From Shewanella jiangmenensis (GTDB lineage: Bacteria; Pseudomonadota; Gammaproteobacteria; Enterobacterales; Shewanellaceae), in contig NZ_JAHEPS010000002.1 of NCBI RefSeq assembly GCF_018596335.1, positions 310,001 to 374,000 of the forward strand: a stretch of DNA of 64,000 nt, given 5' to 3'. Shown piece after piece: positions 43,375 to 53,007 of the stretch. The notes beneath the pieces are model-generated. The model ran no database searches. It saw nothing but the letters and a program-made list of their open reading frames with translations, and had not been told where the DNA came from. How positions within the stretch are numbered: position 1 is the stretch's first letter; the number at the start of each line of letters is the position of its first letter. Position numbers and translations under genes: made by a program.

Positions 43375-45156
43375 ATGTTCACGGGAGCGATGAAAAAATC
43401 CATGCTGGCAGCCCTGATCTCCGGGATCATGGCAGGCTCTGCCTGGGCCAATGCTGAAAACCTGGCAGACTTCCACGCCGACAACGGCTGTGACAGTTGC
43501 CACCAGTCCGAAAAGGGCCCCACCAACGATAACCTGACCCACGAAAACGCCCAGTGCGTGAGCTGCCACGGCACCCTGCCTGAGGTTGCTGAAGGTGAGC
43601 GCAAGGGGATAGTGTCGCCGCACAAGTCGCACCTGATTGGTGAGGTATCTTGTACCAGCTGCCACAAAGGCCACGAAAAATCAGTGACCTACTGCGATGC
43701 ATGCCACAGCTTTGGCTATGAAATGCCCTTTGGCGGCAAGTGGGAGCGCAAGTTTGTTCCTGTGGATGCCGACAAAGCGGCTCAGGACAAAGCGATTGCA
43801 GCCGGCCCCCGTGAAACCACAGATGTGGTCATTATTGGCTCAGGCGGCGCAGGGCTTGCTGCGGCCGTGTCGGCCCGCGATGCCGGCGTGAAAGTCGTAC
43901 TGCTGGAAAAAGAGCCAGTGCCCGGTGGTAACACCAAGCTTGCGGCTGGTGGCATGAACGCCGCCGAAACCAAGCCCCAGGCCAAGCTTGGTATTCAGGA
44001 CAAGAAAGAGACCATGATTGAGGACACCATGAAAGGTGGCCGCAATATCAATAATCCGGAATTGGTGAAGGTGCTTGCCAACAATTCCTCTGATTCAATT
44101 GACTGGCTGACCAGCCTCGGTGCCGACATGAATGACGTTGGCCGTATGGGCGGCGCCAGTGTTAACCGCAGCCACCGTCCAACCGGCGGCGCTGGTGTTG
44201 GCGCTCATGTGGCGCAGGTACTGTGGGATGCCGCAGTTGCGCGCGACACCGACATTCGCCTTAACAGCCGTGTGGTGCGCATTCTGGAAGACCAGAGCGG
44301 TAAAGTAACCGGCGTGTTGGTGCAGGGCGCCTACACCGGCTACTACGTCATCAAGGCCGATGCTGTGGTGGTGGCGACCGGTGGCTTTGCCAAAAACAAC
44401 GAGCGCGTGGCCAAGTACGATGCCAAGCTCAAGGGCTTTAAAGCCACCAACCACCCCGGCGCGACCGGTGATGGTTTGGATGTAGCGACCCAGGCGGGTG
44501 CACAGACGGTGGATCTGGAATATGTGCAGGCCCACCCAACCTACAGCCCGGTGGGCGGCGTGATGATCACCGAAGCGGTGCGTGGTAACGGTGCCATTTT
44601 GGTTAACCGTGAGGGCAAGCGTTTCGTCAACGAAATCACCACCCGCGACAAGGCATCTGCCGCCATTCTGGCTCAGAAAGGCGAGAGCGCCTATCTGGTG
44701 TTTGACGACTCGGTACGTAAGAGCCTCAGCAAGATTGAGGGTTATGTGCACCTTAAGATTGTGAACGAAGGCAAGACGGTCAAAGACCTGGCCGATAAAC
44801 TGGGCATGCCAGCGGCTGAGCTTGAAAAGACTCTTGCCAGTTACAACGGCTTTGTTAAATCCGGCAAGGATGAGCAGTTTGAGCGTGCCGACATGCCACG
44901 TGAACTGGCCACAGCGCCTTTCTACGCCATGGAAGTTGCACCAGCGGTGCACCACACCATGGGCGGCGTGAAGATTGACACCAAGGCCGAAGTCATGGGC
45001 AAAGATGGTAAGCAGGTCAAGGGCATGTACGCGGCCGGTGAAGTGACCGGTGGGGTGCATGGCGCCAACCGCCTCGGTGGCAACGCCATCTCCGACATCG
45101 TCACCTTTGGCCGTATCGCCGGCGCCGAAGCCGCCAAGTACGCCAAAGACAACTGA
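43375..45156 (+). CDS. fccA: Periplasmic tetraheme flavocytochrome c fumarate reductase
   Basis: 593 residues. GGAGGA is 6 bp before the ATG at 43375. The signal peptide ends near GSAWA. Four CxxCH heme c sites follow in the first 115 residues: CDSCH, CVSCH, CTSCH, CDACH. From ~135 the flavoprotein domain begins with the FAD-binding [17 protein letters not shown]; catalytic-region motifs include [36 protein letters not shown] and VHHTMGG. It reduces fumarate (or related compounds) in the periplasm with electrons from CymA-type quinol oxidation. Monocistronic with its own terminator, followed by ldhA, as in other Shewanella. Confidence 0.97.
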   Translation: MFTGAMKKSMLAALISGIMAGSAWANAENLADFHADNGCDSCHQSEKGPTNDNLTHENAQCVSCHGTLPEVAEGERKGIVSPHKSHLIGEVSCTSCHKGHEKSVTYCDACHSFGYEMPFGGKWERKFVPVDADKAAQDKAIAAGPRETTDVVIIGSGGAGLAAAVSARDAGVKVVLLEKEPVPGGNTKLAAGGMNAAETKPQAKLGIQDKKETMIEDTMKGGRNINNPELVKVLANNSSDSIDWLTSLGADMNDVGRMGGASVNRSHRPTGGAGVGAHVAQVLWDAAVARDTDIRLNSRVVRILEDQSGKVTGVLVQGAYTGYYVIKADAVVVATGGFAKNNERVAKYDAKLKGFKATNHPGATGDGLDVATQAGAQTVDLEYVQAHPTYSPVGGVMITEAVRGNGAILVNREGKRFVNEITTRDKASAAILAQKGESAYLVFDDSVRKSLSKIEGYVHLKIVNEGKTVKDLADKLGMPAAELEKTLASYNGFVKSGKDEQFERADMPRELATAPFYAMEVAPAVHHTMGGVKIDTKAEVMGKDGKQVKGMYAAGEVTGGVHGANRLGGNAISDIVTFGRIAGAEAAKYAKDN

Positions 45157-45192
45157 TTGCCGGTTTCCGGTTTTCCCTAGTCGGATAAGGAT

Positions 45193-45221
45193 AAGGCGGC
45201 CATCATGGCCGCCTTTTTTGC
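45193..45221 (+). terminator. Terminator of fccA
   Basis: AAGGCGGCC (45193-45201) pairs with GGCCGCCTT (45207-45215) and is followed by TTTT. Confidence 0.93.
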
Positions 45222-45306
45222 ATCCTTAGTTGTCAGCTTTATTGGGACGACAGATTTTCGAATTTGCCTTACACTGCGGCCATAAATAAAGACAAGGGGT
45301 TAGTCC

Positions 45307-46320
45307 ATGAAAATCGGATTTTTCAGTGCCAAGCACTACGATATGCAGCATTTTGACCGCACCAACACTGCCCTTGGGCAGGAGCTTGGGCTCGAGGCGG
45401 TGGCCCGTATCGAGTACTTTGATTCGCGCCTGTGCATGCAGACCATCAAGCTCGCCTATGGCTTTGAAGTGATTTGCGCTTTTGTAAACGATGAACTGTC
45501 GGCCGAAGTGCTGCGTGAGCTCCACGCCAACGGTACCCGGGTGATAGCCATGCGCTGCGCCGGTTTTAATAACGTTGACCTTGATACCGCCAAGGCGCTG
45601 GGGATGACTGTGGTTAACGTGCCGGCTTACTCGCCTGAATCAGTGGCCGAGCACACAGTAGCCTTGATGTTGACCCTCAACCGCAAAATCCACAAGGCGT
45701 ACCAGCGTACCCGCGATGCCAACTTCTCCCTCGAAGGGCTGGTGGGCTTTAACATGTTTGGCAAAACCGTCGGGGTGATAGGCACGGGTAAAATCGGCCT
45801 GGCCACCATTCGAGTACTGCTTGGCTTTGGCTGTAAGGTGGTGGCGTTCGACCCTTATCGCAATCCGGCGGTGGAAGCCCTCGGTGTGCCCTATCTGGAG
45901 CTCGATGAACTCTTCCCGCAGTGCGACATCATCAGCCTGCACTGCCCGTTGACCAAGGACAATCATCATCTGCTTCGCGCCGAGACCTTTGCCAAAATGA
46001 AGCCAGGTACCATGGTCATTAACACCAGTCGCGGTGGTTTGCTCAATGCCATCGACGCCATGGAGGCCCTCAAACTTGGCCAAATCGGCTCGCTCGGGCT
46101 CGACGTATACGAGAACGAAAAAGAGCTGTTTTTTGAGGACAAGTCAAACGAAGTCATTCAGGACGATGTGTTTCGCCGCCTGTCGGCCTGCCACAACGTG
46201 GTGTTTACTGGCCACCAGGCGTTTTTAACCGAAGAGGCGCTCGGCGCCATTGCCCGCACCACCCTGGGTAATGTGCGCGCAGCGCTTAGTGGCGAGCGCA
46301 GCGGAAACGAACTTTTCTGA
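45307..46320 (+). CDS. ldhA: D-lactate dehydrogenase (NAD-dependent)
   Basis: 337 residues, D-2-hydroxyacid dehydrogenase family, LdhA type. The NAD-binding loop is GVIGTGKIG (~156); the catalytic arginine is in NTSRGGLL, the glutamate in DVYENEKELF and the histidine in FTGHQAFLT, all in order. Converts pyruvate to D-lactate with NADH. AAGGGG precedes the ATG. It lies beside fccA and upstream of a dienelactone-hydrolase-like gene, fitting fermentation or redox balance under low oxygen. Confidence 0.95.
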   Translation: MKIGFFSAKHYDMQHFDRTNTALGQELGLEAVARIEYFDSRLCMQTIKLAYGFEVICAFVNDELSAEVLRELHANGTRVIAMRCAGFNNVDLDTAKALGMTVVNVPAYSPESVAEHTVALMLTLNRKIHKAYQRTRDANFSLEGLVGFNMFGKTVGVIGTGKIGLATIRVLLGFGCKVVAFDPYRNPAVEALGVPYLELDELFPQCDIISLHCPLTKDNHHLLRAETFAKMKPGTMVINTSRGGLLNAIDAMEALKLGQIGSLGLDVYENEKELFFEDKSNEVIQDDVFRRLSACHNVVFTGHQAFLTEEALGAIARTTLGNVRAALSGERSGNELF

Positions 46321-46387
46321 AAATCTGCGCTGACACCGGCTGCTGGGCTTGCTAGATTGAGTGCAATCTCAAGCCCTTGGAGCCTAT

Positions 46388-47122
46388 ATGCGCGTTACTT
46401 CTGAACTTTTCACCCTCAATACCGCCACCGGCCCCATGCAAACCCGGGTATACCGCCCGCTGGCCACCGGCAGTTTTCCGGCCATTATTTTTTATTCGGA
46501 AATTTTTCAGGAAACTGACCCCATCAGCCGCATGGCTACCGTACTGGCAGGGCACGGCTTTGTGGTGCTGGTGCCGGAGATTTTTCACGAGCTCAACCCC
46601 ATGGGCACAGTGCTTGGCTACGATGATGCCGGTAAAAACAAGGGCAACTGCGACAAGGCCACCAAGCCACTCGAAGCCCATGATTCCGACACAGTCGCCA
46701 TGGTCGATTTTATCCGCGCCCAAAGCTGGAGCCGCGGCAAAATCGGCAGTATGGGCGTGTGTATCGGCGGCCATCTGGCTTACCGCGCCGCAGTCAATCC
46801 GGATATCGCTGCCGCCTTTTGCCTGTACGCCACCGACATTCACTCTGGCGGTATTCCAAGCCAGAGCGGCAACGACTCCTTAAGCCGTACCAAAGATATT
46901 CGCGGCGAGTTGTACATGGTATTTGGTAAGCAAGACCCCCATGTGAGTGGCGAAGGCCGACGTAAAATCCAGCAAAATCTTGAAGATGCAGGCACCAATT
47001 ACAGCTGGCTTGAGGTCAATGCCGAGCACGCCTTTATGCGTGACGGTGATGCGCGCCACGACCCGGCGCTGGCGCTGGAGATGTACCAAAAGGCGATAGC
47101 CCTGTTCAAGCGCACTCTGTGA
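46388..47122 (+). CDS. Dienelactone hydrolase family protein
   Basis: 244 residues from the ATG at 46388, supported by TTGGAG. Alpha/beta hydrolase with nucleophilic cysteine in GVCIGGH (~119-125), the aspartate in FGKQDPHV and the histidine in EHAFMRD. This Cys-Asp-His arrangement defines the dienelactone hydrolase (carboxymethylenebutenolidase) family. The real substrate in Shewanella is unknown; no aromatic-degradation genes are nearby. It follows ldhA by 67 bp and may be co-transcribed. Confidence 0.88.
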   Translation: MRVTSELFTLNTATGPMQTRVYRPLATGSFPAIIFYSEIFQETDPISRMATVLAGHGFVVLVPEIFHELNPMGTVLGYDDAGKNKGNCDKATKPLEAHDSDTVAMVDFIRAQSWSRGKIGSMGVCIGGHLAYRAAVNPDIAAAFCLYATDIHSGGIPSQSGNDSLSRTKDIRGELYMVFGKQDPHVSGEGRRKIQQNLEDAGTNYSWLEVNAEHAFMRDGDARHDPALALEMYQKAIALFKRTL

Positions 47123-47150
47123 TCTGCGCTAAAGTAAATGCAGCATAAAA

Positions 47151-47178
47151 AAAACGCGGCCAAGTTGCCGCGTTTTTA
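47151..47178. terminator. Bidirectional terminator
   Basis: AAAACGCGGC (47151-47160) pairs with GCCGCGTTTT (47167-47176), with an A tract on the left and a T tract on the right. It serves the dienelactone hydrolase gene and the convergent mechanosensitive channel gene. Confidence 0.92.
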
Positions 47179-47198
47179 TTTGCCTGAAAACAGCGCCA

Positions 47199-47783
47199 TT
47201 ACACCCCGGGGTTAGGCGCTTCCGGTGCCTTGGTGTCGCTGCTTTTGTTTTCCAGCAGTTTGGCCTTGGCTTCTTCAGCCGCCTTTTCATACAGGGTCGG
47301 ATTAAGCAGCTTGATCACCGACTTTTGCAGAATCTGGCTGTTGGGGTAGGTGATAAGGTTGCCATCATCACGTTTGATAAGTACATGAAACAGCGCGATT
47401 TCCTGAATGATGCCGCGAATATCTTCGTCCTTGTCCACCACCTTGATGTAGTCGCCGATCCGATAGGGAAACACAAAGAAAATCAGTACCCCGGCGGTGA
47501 GGTTACTGAGAATCGACCACTGGGCCACCAGGGCCACACCCAGCACCGCAAAGGCGGAGGAGACAAACAGCGCCACGTCGTTGTAGCCAAGCCCCAGCGA
47601 CACCGCCATCAGCGACAGGGTGATGAAAAACAAAATGGCGGTCAGGAATCGACTCACCAGACTGGTACGCGCCGGGCTGACCTGTTTTTTCTCGGCCAGC
47701 ACGTTAATCATGGATTTGAGGTTGCGCTGAATAATGTAAAACGCCAGCAAATAAAAACAGGCAAGCAGGATTTGATTTGTCAT
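47199..47783 (-). CDS. Small MscS-family mechanosensitive channel
   Basis: 194 residues with three membrane helices. The third is the pore-like AVLGVALVAQWSILSNLTAG, then the beta domain (FFVFPYRIGDYIKVVDKDED, in parts, and GNLITYPNSQIL) and a short tail. The N-terminal region is shorter than in E. coli MscS (286 residues), and the C-terminal alpha/beta basket is absent or replaced by a charged tail. A pressure-relief channel of the inner membrane is likely. Confidence 0.87.
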   Translation of the reverse strand: MTNQILLACFYLLAFYIIQRNLKSMINVLAEKKQVSPARTSLVSRFLTAILFFITLSLMAVSLGLGYNDVALFVSSAFAVLGVALVAQWSILSNLTAGVLIFFVFPYRIGDYIKVVDKDEDIRGIIQEIALFHVLIKRDDGNLITYPNSQILQKSVIKLLNPTLYEKAAEEAKAKLLENKSSDTKAPEAPNPGV

Positions 47784-47831
47784 AATAACCCTTCAAAAAA
47801 TCACCTAAGCCAAAAGCCGCTATTGTAGAGG

Positions 47832-48626
47832 TTGGATGCGGGTGTCGTGAAGGGTGTTGAGTGCCCGGGAAGTCTGATTTTGTCCGAATATGCAGTAATT
47901 TTTGAAACCCGGGATGACTGGGGCACGGTGCGGGTGCTGGATGATGGCGAGTGCCGGGTACTGGCCTTTGGTGACAACGACGAGCAAAGCAAGCTCGATA
48001 AAAAGCAGCATCATGTGCCGCGCCACTCCTACGTGCAGGTGATGCTCGAATCGCTGATGTTCAAGTCCCCCAAAAGCGCCATAGTGCTTGGGCTTGGCGG
48101 CGGCGCCCTGATCCATGCGCTGCGCCGCTATGACGCGGCCATCAAGTTCACCGCGGTGGAGCTGCGTGGGGCGGTTATCGAGGTGGCCAAGCGGTTTTTC
48201 TTTTTGCCCGTTGGTAAAAAACTGCAGCTGATTGAAGGGGATGCCATCGAGTTTATCGCCAGCGGCGAGCATAAACGGGTGGATGTGATTTATGCGGATC
48301 TCTTCAGTGTCGATGGCGTAGCCGATGGTCAGCTCAGCGAGGCCTTTATTGAAGGAACCCTGAGGCTCTTGAAAGACGATGGCATGCTGGTGCTTAACTG
48401 CTGGAAGGAGCATCGTCAGAACCCTGAGCTTGCTGCACTGCTTAACCGCCACTTTGCCCAGGTGTTTGCCAGTCTCACCAGTGGTGGTAACTGGGTGATT
48501 TTTGCCTCCCGCACAGCCAATGTTATCCGCGAAGACGGGCTGAAACAGGCCCGCGCCGAACTCTCATCCCGGCTCGACTTCAACGTGGGAAAATCGTCGC
48601 TCAGCTTCGGCCCCTGGCAGTTTTAA
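47832..48626 (+). CDS. Spermidine-synthase-like protein
   Basis: 264 residues, start uncertain (TTG at 47832, with GTG alternatives inside). The class I methyltransferase-like core has LGLGGGALIHALR (~90) and FTAVELRGAVIEVAKRFF (~118), as in spermidine synthases. Where SpeE has the DxTDPxGP aminopropyl-binding loop, this protein has YADLFSVDGVAD, so true spermidine synthase activity is doubtful. Stand-alone gene; Shewanella genomes often carry such orphan SpeE-like proteins. Confidence 0.8.
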   Translation: MDAGVVKGVECPGSLILSEYAVIFETRDDWGTVRVLDDGECRVLAFGDNDEQSKLDKKQHHVPRHSYVQVMLESLMFKSPKSAIVLGLGGGALIHALRRYDAAIKFTAVELRGAVIEVAKRFFFLPVGKKLQLIEGDAIEFIASGEHKRVDVIYADLFSVDGVADGQLSEAFIEGTLRLLKDDGMLVLNCWKEHRQNPELAALLNRHFAQVFASLTSGGNWVIFASRTANVIREDGLKQARAELSSRLDFNVGKSSLSFGPWQF

Positions 48627-48779
48627 GCCTCAATTAATACAGGCTGCAGAAAATTGTAAGCCGGTGTTAACCCGGTGCTTAACCGGTTAACCTGGCAATA
48701 CAGCTTTGTTATGCTTGCGCGTCTTAAAATAACAAGGCGCCTGACCCTCTGCGCGCCGTACGACTGAGGCGACGTTTCC

Positions 48780-50309
48780 ATGCTGAAAACATCCAAATCC
48801 CCCCTCGCGCTGCTGTTTGCATCGCTGCTGTCTCTGCCCGCCATGGCCGATAAAGTCAGCTTTTCTGACGAGCTGAATGCCAGTGGTGAAACCCTGGTGC
48901 TGTTCAAGGTGCAAAATACCGACTTTCCCGGTGCCCGGGTACTTGCCGATGGCGCTTTGACCCACCTTGAGCGCGCCATGCAGGTGAATCAGTTTGATGG
49001 CGAAGAAGGTAAGGTGCTTGAGCTGCTGGCTCCGGCCGGCAGCCAGCTTAACCGGATCCTGGTGCTGGGGCTGGGTGACGGCAAGCTCACCGAAGGCGAG
49101 CTGAATAACCTCGGCGGCAAACTTGCCGATCGCCTGGTGGCCAATAAAGACAGCAACATCACTTTGGTTGCCGAAGGCACGCCGGATGAAGCCAATTTCG
49201 CCGCTGCCGTGGCCCATGGTTTTGATCTCAAGCGTTACCACTTCAGTCGCTACATCGAGCCTAAAAAAGATGAGCGCGAGCTGCGTTTTGCGCTCTCGGA
49301 TGCCGACGCCGCCGCTAAAGCCTATCAGCAGCGCGTTGGTATCGAAGCCGGTGTGGTACTGGCGCGGGATTTGGTAAACACCCCTGCAGGTGACATGACC
49401 CCGGAAGACTTTGCCGATGCAGCCAAGCAGCTCAAAGACCTTGGCGTTAAGGTGACTGTGATTGACCCCAAGGGCATTGAAAAGCTCGGCATGGGCGCGC
49501 TGATGGGCGTAGGCAAGGGCAGCGTGCGCGGCCCGCGTCTGGTGGTGGCGCACTGGGAAGGCGCGAAAGGCGCCCCGGTGGCGCTGGTGGGCAAGGGCAT
49601 TACCTTTGACTCAGGCGGCTACAACATCAAGGCCAGCGGCGATTCTATTTCCCATATGAAAACCGACATGGCCGGCGCCGCTGCCATTCTTGGCACTGTA
49701 AAAGCCATGGCGATGCAGAAGGCTGAGGTGAATCTGGTGGCTGTGCTGCCGCTCGCGGAAAACATGGTGTCCGGCGATGCGCTGCGTCCGGGCGATGTGG
49801 TTCGCACCGCCGAGGGATTGTCGGTTGAAGTGATGAACACTGATGCCGAAGGCCGCCTCATTCTTGCCGATGGCATGTGGTATGCCCGCACCCAGTATAA
49901 GCCCAAGGTGCTGATTGATGTGGCAACCCTGACTGGCTCCAAGGTGCGCGCCCTTGGCCGTGAGTATGCCGGTCTTTTCAGTGACGATGAGGCGCTGGTA
50001 AGCAGTCTTTCCGCCGCCGGGCAAACCGTGGGTGAAAAGCTGTGGCGTTTGCCGCTCGATAAAGCCTATGGCGATGAGCTTAAGTCAAACATTGCCGACC
50101 TGAAAAACACCGGCGCTGAAGGCAGCGCGGGCGCATCCTCAGCCGCCATGTTCCTTAAGCGCTTCAGCGGCGATTTGCCCTGGGCCCATATCGACATCGC
50201 CGGTAATGCGCAGGCAGGCTCTGACAGCGCCATCAGCCCGGCCGGTGCCAGCGGTTATGGTGTGCGTTTGCTGAGCCAGTGGTTGATGGAAACTCAGAAA
50301 GCCAATTGA
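48780..50309 (+). CDS. Exported leucyl aminopeptidase (M17)
   Basis: 509 residues. The signal peptide MLKTSKSPLALLFASLLSLPAMA is clear, so the enzyme is periplasmic or extracellular, unlike cytosolic PepA. The M17 catalytic domain carries GKGITFDSGGYNIK (~280), SHMKTDMAGAAAILG and the signature NTDAEGRLILADG (~355), with metal and catalytic residues intact. It releases N-terminal amino acids, hexameric in the family. A periplasmic partner to the exported dipeptidyl peptidase at 30094-32328 in peptide use is an inference. Perfect hairpin terminator downstream. Confidence 0.92.
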   Translation: MLKTSKSPLALLFASLLSLPAMADKVSFSDELNASGETLVLFKVQNTDFPGARVLADGALTHLERAMQVNQFDGEEGKVLELLAPAGSQLNRILVLGLGDGKLTEGELNNLGGKLADRLVANKDSNITLVAEGTPDEANFAAAVAHGFDLKRYHFSRYIEPKKDERELRFALSDADAAAKAYQQRVGIEAGVVLARDLVNTPAGDMTPEDFADAAKQLKDLGVKVTVIDPKGIEKLGMGALMGVGKGSVRGPRLVVAHWEGAKGAPVALVGKGITFDSGGYNIKASGDSISHMKTDMAGAAAILGTVKAMAMQKAEVNLVAVLPLAENMVSGDALRPGDVVRTAEGLSVEVMNTDAEGRLILADGMWYARTQYKPKVLIDVATLTGSKVRALGREYAGLFSDDEALVSSLSAAGQTVGEKLWRLPLDKAYGDELKSNIADLKNTGAEGSAGASSAAMFLKRFSGDLPWAHIDIAGNAQAGSDSAISPAGASGYGVRLLSQWLMETQKAN

Positions 50310-50380
50310 TGCGTACTGACTGCGGTCATGGCGGCCGGGCCTCGATGCTGAATCCGCGAGGCCCAGCCTGCGACTCTTAG

Positions 50381-50409
50381 TGATCACAAGTCATCACAAG
50401 TCATCACAG
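50381..50409. repeat. Short 10-bp tandem repeat, three copies
   Basis: TGATCACAAG, TCATCACAAG and TCATCACAGT stand in a row in the space after the aminopeptidase gene. Short and near-perfect; no function evident. Confidence 0.7.
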
Positions 50410-50448
50410 TCCTCGCTGGCTTTCAGCCAAGCCTCTGAAATATCAAAC

Positions 50449-50478
50449 AAGGGAAAACAGCTGTTTTCCCTTTTTTGT
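50449..50478 (+). terminator. Terminator of the aminopeptidase gene
   Basis: AAGGGAAAACAG (50449-50460) pairs with CTGTTTTCCCTT (50461-50472), followed by TTTT. The palindrome is perfect; a loop must open by a few bases. Confidence 0.88.
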
Positions 50479-50631
50479 TTTTGGCTCACTCAAAAAATCG
50501 ATTAGGTCGATAGTTTTTATCCGTTATAAATGATTGGTTCGATTGACTACTATGCTCTCCATCGACGGGGCAGCAATCAGGTTGCCGCGAAAATTCACTG
50601 AACCAAACGTTAGTTAATGAAGGAGCAAACC

Positions 50632-51201
50632 ATGACTCAATCAATCATCAACACCACCATCAAGCCATTCAAAGCCACGGCTTTCCACAAGGGCGAATTC
50701 GTACCTGTGACCGAGCAGGATCTGCTGGGCAAATGGTCTGTAGTGTTCTTCTACCCAGCCGACTTCACCTTCGTGTGCCCAACTGAACTGGGTGACATGG
50801 CTGACCACTACGCCAAGCTGCAGTCAATGGGCGTGGAAGTGTACTCAGTGTCAACCGACACCCACTTCACCCACAAAGCATGGCACGACACTTCTGACAC
50901 CATCCGCAAGATTGACTTCCCGATGGTGGGTGACCCAACCGGTACCATCACCCGTAACTTCGGCGTGATGATCGAAGAAGAAGGTCTGGCCCTGCGCGGT
51001 ACCTTCGTTATCAACCCAGAAGGTCAGATCAAAGTGGCTGAAATCCACGACCTGGGCATCGGCCGCAGCGCCAGCGAACTGGTTCGCAAAATCCAGGCCG
51101 CTCAGTATGTTGCCAGCCATGACGGCGAAGTGTGCCCTGCCAAGTGGCAGCCAGGTGACGAAACTCTGGCTCCATCACTGGACCTGGTAGGCAAGATCTA
51201 A
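50632..51201 (+). CDS. ahpC: Alkyl hydroperoxide reductase peroxiredoxin subunit
   Basis: 189 residues from the ATG at 50632, with AAGGAG directly upstream (an in-frame ATG at 50617 overlaps that site). Peroxidatic cysteine in DFTFVCPTE (~47), resolving cysteine in EVCPAKW (~167), and the PxxxTxxC environment intact. 2-Cys peroxiredoxin that reduces peroxides and is recycled by AhpF. Codon use is strongly biased, matching the abundance expected of AhpC. ahpF follows after 95 bp. Confidence 0.97.
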   Translation: MTQSIINTTIKPFKATAFHKGEFVPVTEQDLLGKWSVVFFYPADFTFVCPTELGDMADHYAKLQSMGVEVYSVSTDTHFTHKAWHDTSDTIRKIDFPMVGDPTGTITRNFGVMIEEEGLALRGTFVINPEGQIKVAEIHDLGIGRSASELVRKIQAAQYVASHDGEVCPAKWQPGDETLAPSLDLVGKI

Positions 51202-51223
51202 GCCTTACCCTGCATCACCCCTT

Positions 51224-51260
51224 GCTCCGGGCCTCCCCCTGATTTGGCCCGGAGCCTTTT
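51224..51260 (+). terminator. Attenuator-type hairpin between ahpC and ahpF
   Basis: GCTCCGGGCC (51224-51233) pairs with GGCCCGGAGC (51246-51255), followed by CTTTTC. The T tract is short, so partial read-through into ahpF is likely and would keep ahpC above ahpF. Confidence 0.75.
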
Positions 51261-51296
51261 CACCCGGTTATATATTTGCTTGCATCTGGAGCCACC

Positions 51297-52871
51297 ATGT
51301 TAAACGCGGATTTGAAACAGCAGCTTAAAACCTATCTGCAGAATTTACGGCAAGACGTCAGACTCGTGGTGTCTGCCGATGACAGCAAAAAGTCACAGGA
51401 ATTGCTCGACCTGGCCAACGACATCGCCTCCTTGTCTCCGTTGGTTTCAGTGACCAAGGCCAGGCTCGAGCGCTCTCCTGCCATGCAGGTGACCAACGAC
51501 CAGGGCACCGACATTCGTTTTGCCGGCCTGCCTATGGGACACGAATTCACCTCGCTGGTGCTGGCACTGCTGCACACAGGCGGCCACCCGCTGAAGCTTG
51601 ATGCTGAAATCATTGAGCAAATCAAAGGGCTGCCGGAAGGGCTCAAGTTTGAGACCTTTGTGTCGCTGAGCTGCCAGAACTGTCCTGATGTGGTGCAGGC
51701 CCTCAACATGATGGCGGCACTGAACAGCGGGATCAGCAACACCATGATTGATGGCGCGCTGTTCCAGGACGAAGTGGATGCTCGCCAGATCATGGCGGTG
51801 CCTTCGGTGTACCTGAATGGTGAACTGTTTGCCCAGGGCCGTATTAGCCTCAAAGAAATTCTTGCCAAGGTCGACACCAACGCCACGGCGCGTCAGGCCA
51901 AGGCGCTCAGCGAGCGTAAGCCTTACGAAGTGCTGATTGTCGGCGGTGGTCCTGCCGGTGCCTCGGCGGCCATTTACTCGGCACGCAAAGGCTTGCGTAC
52001 CGGGCTTGTGGCCGACCGTTTCGGTGGTCAGGTGGCGGAAACTATTGGTATTGAGAACTTTATTTCGGTTAAAGCGACCGAAGGTCCAAAGCTGGTGGCA
52101 AACCTTGAAGCACACGTCCGAGATTATGAGGTTGACGTGATGGACAGCCAGAAAGCGGTGCGCCTGACCAAAGAGCGCGACAGCAGCGGTCTGTATCAGG
52201 TCGAACTTGCCAACGGCGCTGTGCTGTCGGGTAAAACCGTACTGCTTGCCACCGGTGCCCGCTGGCGCGAAATGAACGTGCCCGGCGAGAAAGAGTACCG
52301 TGGCCGCGGCGTGGCGTACTGCCCGCACTGCGATGGCCCGCTGTTCAAAGGCAAGCGCGTTGCCGTGATTGGTGGCGGTAACTCAGGTATTGAAGCGGCG
52401 ATTGACCTTGCCAACATCGTTGAGCACGTAACTGTGCTTGAGTTTGACAGCAAGCTGCGCGCCGACGAGGTGCTGGTGCGTAAGGCCCGCTCTATGGGCA
52501 ATATCGACATCATCACCATGGCGCAAACCACCGAGGTGCGCGGTGACGGCAACAAGGTTACTGGTCTGGTTTACACCGACCGCAACACCGGCGACAGCCA
52601 TGAAGTCACTCTGGCGGGGATCTTCGTGCAAATCGGTCTGGTGCCAAACACCGAATGGCTCAAGGGTACTCTGGAGCTAACTCCTCGCGGTGAAATCGTC
52701 GTGGATGAGCGCGGCCAAACCTCCTTGCCGGGAGTATTTGCGGCGGGTGATGTAACCAACTCAGCCTACAAACAAATTATCATCGCCATGGGCAGCGGCG
52801 CGACTGCAAGCCTCGGTGCCTTCGATTACCTCATCAGGCACAGCGAGCAAACTGATACACAGGCCGCGTGA
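51297..52871 (+). CDS. ahpF: Alkyl hydroperoxide reductase flavoprotein subunit
   Basis: 524 residues from the ATG at 51297, supported by TGGAG (51287-51291). The N-terminal tandem thioredoxin domain carries CQNCPDV (~129), and the C-terminal thioredoxin-reductase part has FAD- and NAD-binding [10 protein letters not shown] (~217) and [10 protein letters not shown] (~361) with the redox pair YCPHCDGP (~345). Transfers electrons from NADH to AhpC. Follows ahpC in the classic pair. Confidence 0.96.
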   Translation: MLNADLKQQLKTYLQNLRQDVRLVVSADDSKKSQELLDLANDIASLSPLVSVTKARLERSPAMQVTNDQGTDIRFAGLPMGHEFTSLVLALLHTGGHPLKLDAEIIEQIKGLPEGLKFETFVSLSCQNCPDVVQALNMMAALNSGISNTMIDGALFQDEVDARQIMAVPSVYLNGELFAQGRISLKEILAKVDTNATARQAKALSERKPYEVLIVGGGPAGASAAIYSARKGLRTGLVADRFGGQVAETIGIENFISVKATEGPKLVANLEAHVRDYEVDVMDSQKAVRLTKERDSSGLYQVELANGAVLSGKTVLLATGARWREMNVPGEKEYRGRGVAYCPHCDGPLFKGKRVAVIGGGNSGIEAAIDLANIVEHVTVLEFDSKLRADEVLVRKARSMGNIDIITMAQTTEVRGDGNKVTGLVYTDRNTGDSHEVTLAGIFVQIGLVPNTEWLKGTLELTPRGEIVVDERGQTSLPGVFAAGDVTNSAYKQIIIAMGSGATASLGAFDYLIRHSEQTDTQAA

Positions 52872-52908
52872 TAAACACGGAAACAAACTGATAAATTCAG
52901 TGAAAGAC

Positions 52909-52933
52909 AAAGCCGGCGTCCGCCGGCTTTTTC
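52909..52933 (+). terminator. Terminator of ahpF
   Basis: AAAGCCGGCG (52909-52918) pairs with CGCCGGCTTT (52921-52930), followed by TTC. Confidence 0.9.
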
Positions 52934-53007
52934 ATTCCCCCGTTGGGGAAGTGTGTCTGATAATTCGTGCTATATTGGCTTTTTCAACCGGATTTATGGG
53001 TTAACAG

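Larger units (their letters stand above)
50310..50631. other. Region between aminopeptidase and ahpC
   Basis: 322 bp without a gene. It holds the small tandem repeat, the terminator and the ahpC promoter region. A TACTAT (50548-50553) may be the ahpC -10. No clean OxyR site was found. Confidence 0.5.

Noticed and set aside
50510..50553. OxyR site upstream of ahpC (ATAG ... CTAT)
   Set aside because: The end tetramers are 44 bp apart overall instead of the expected 37-bp pattern, and the inner tetramers do not match.
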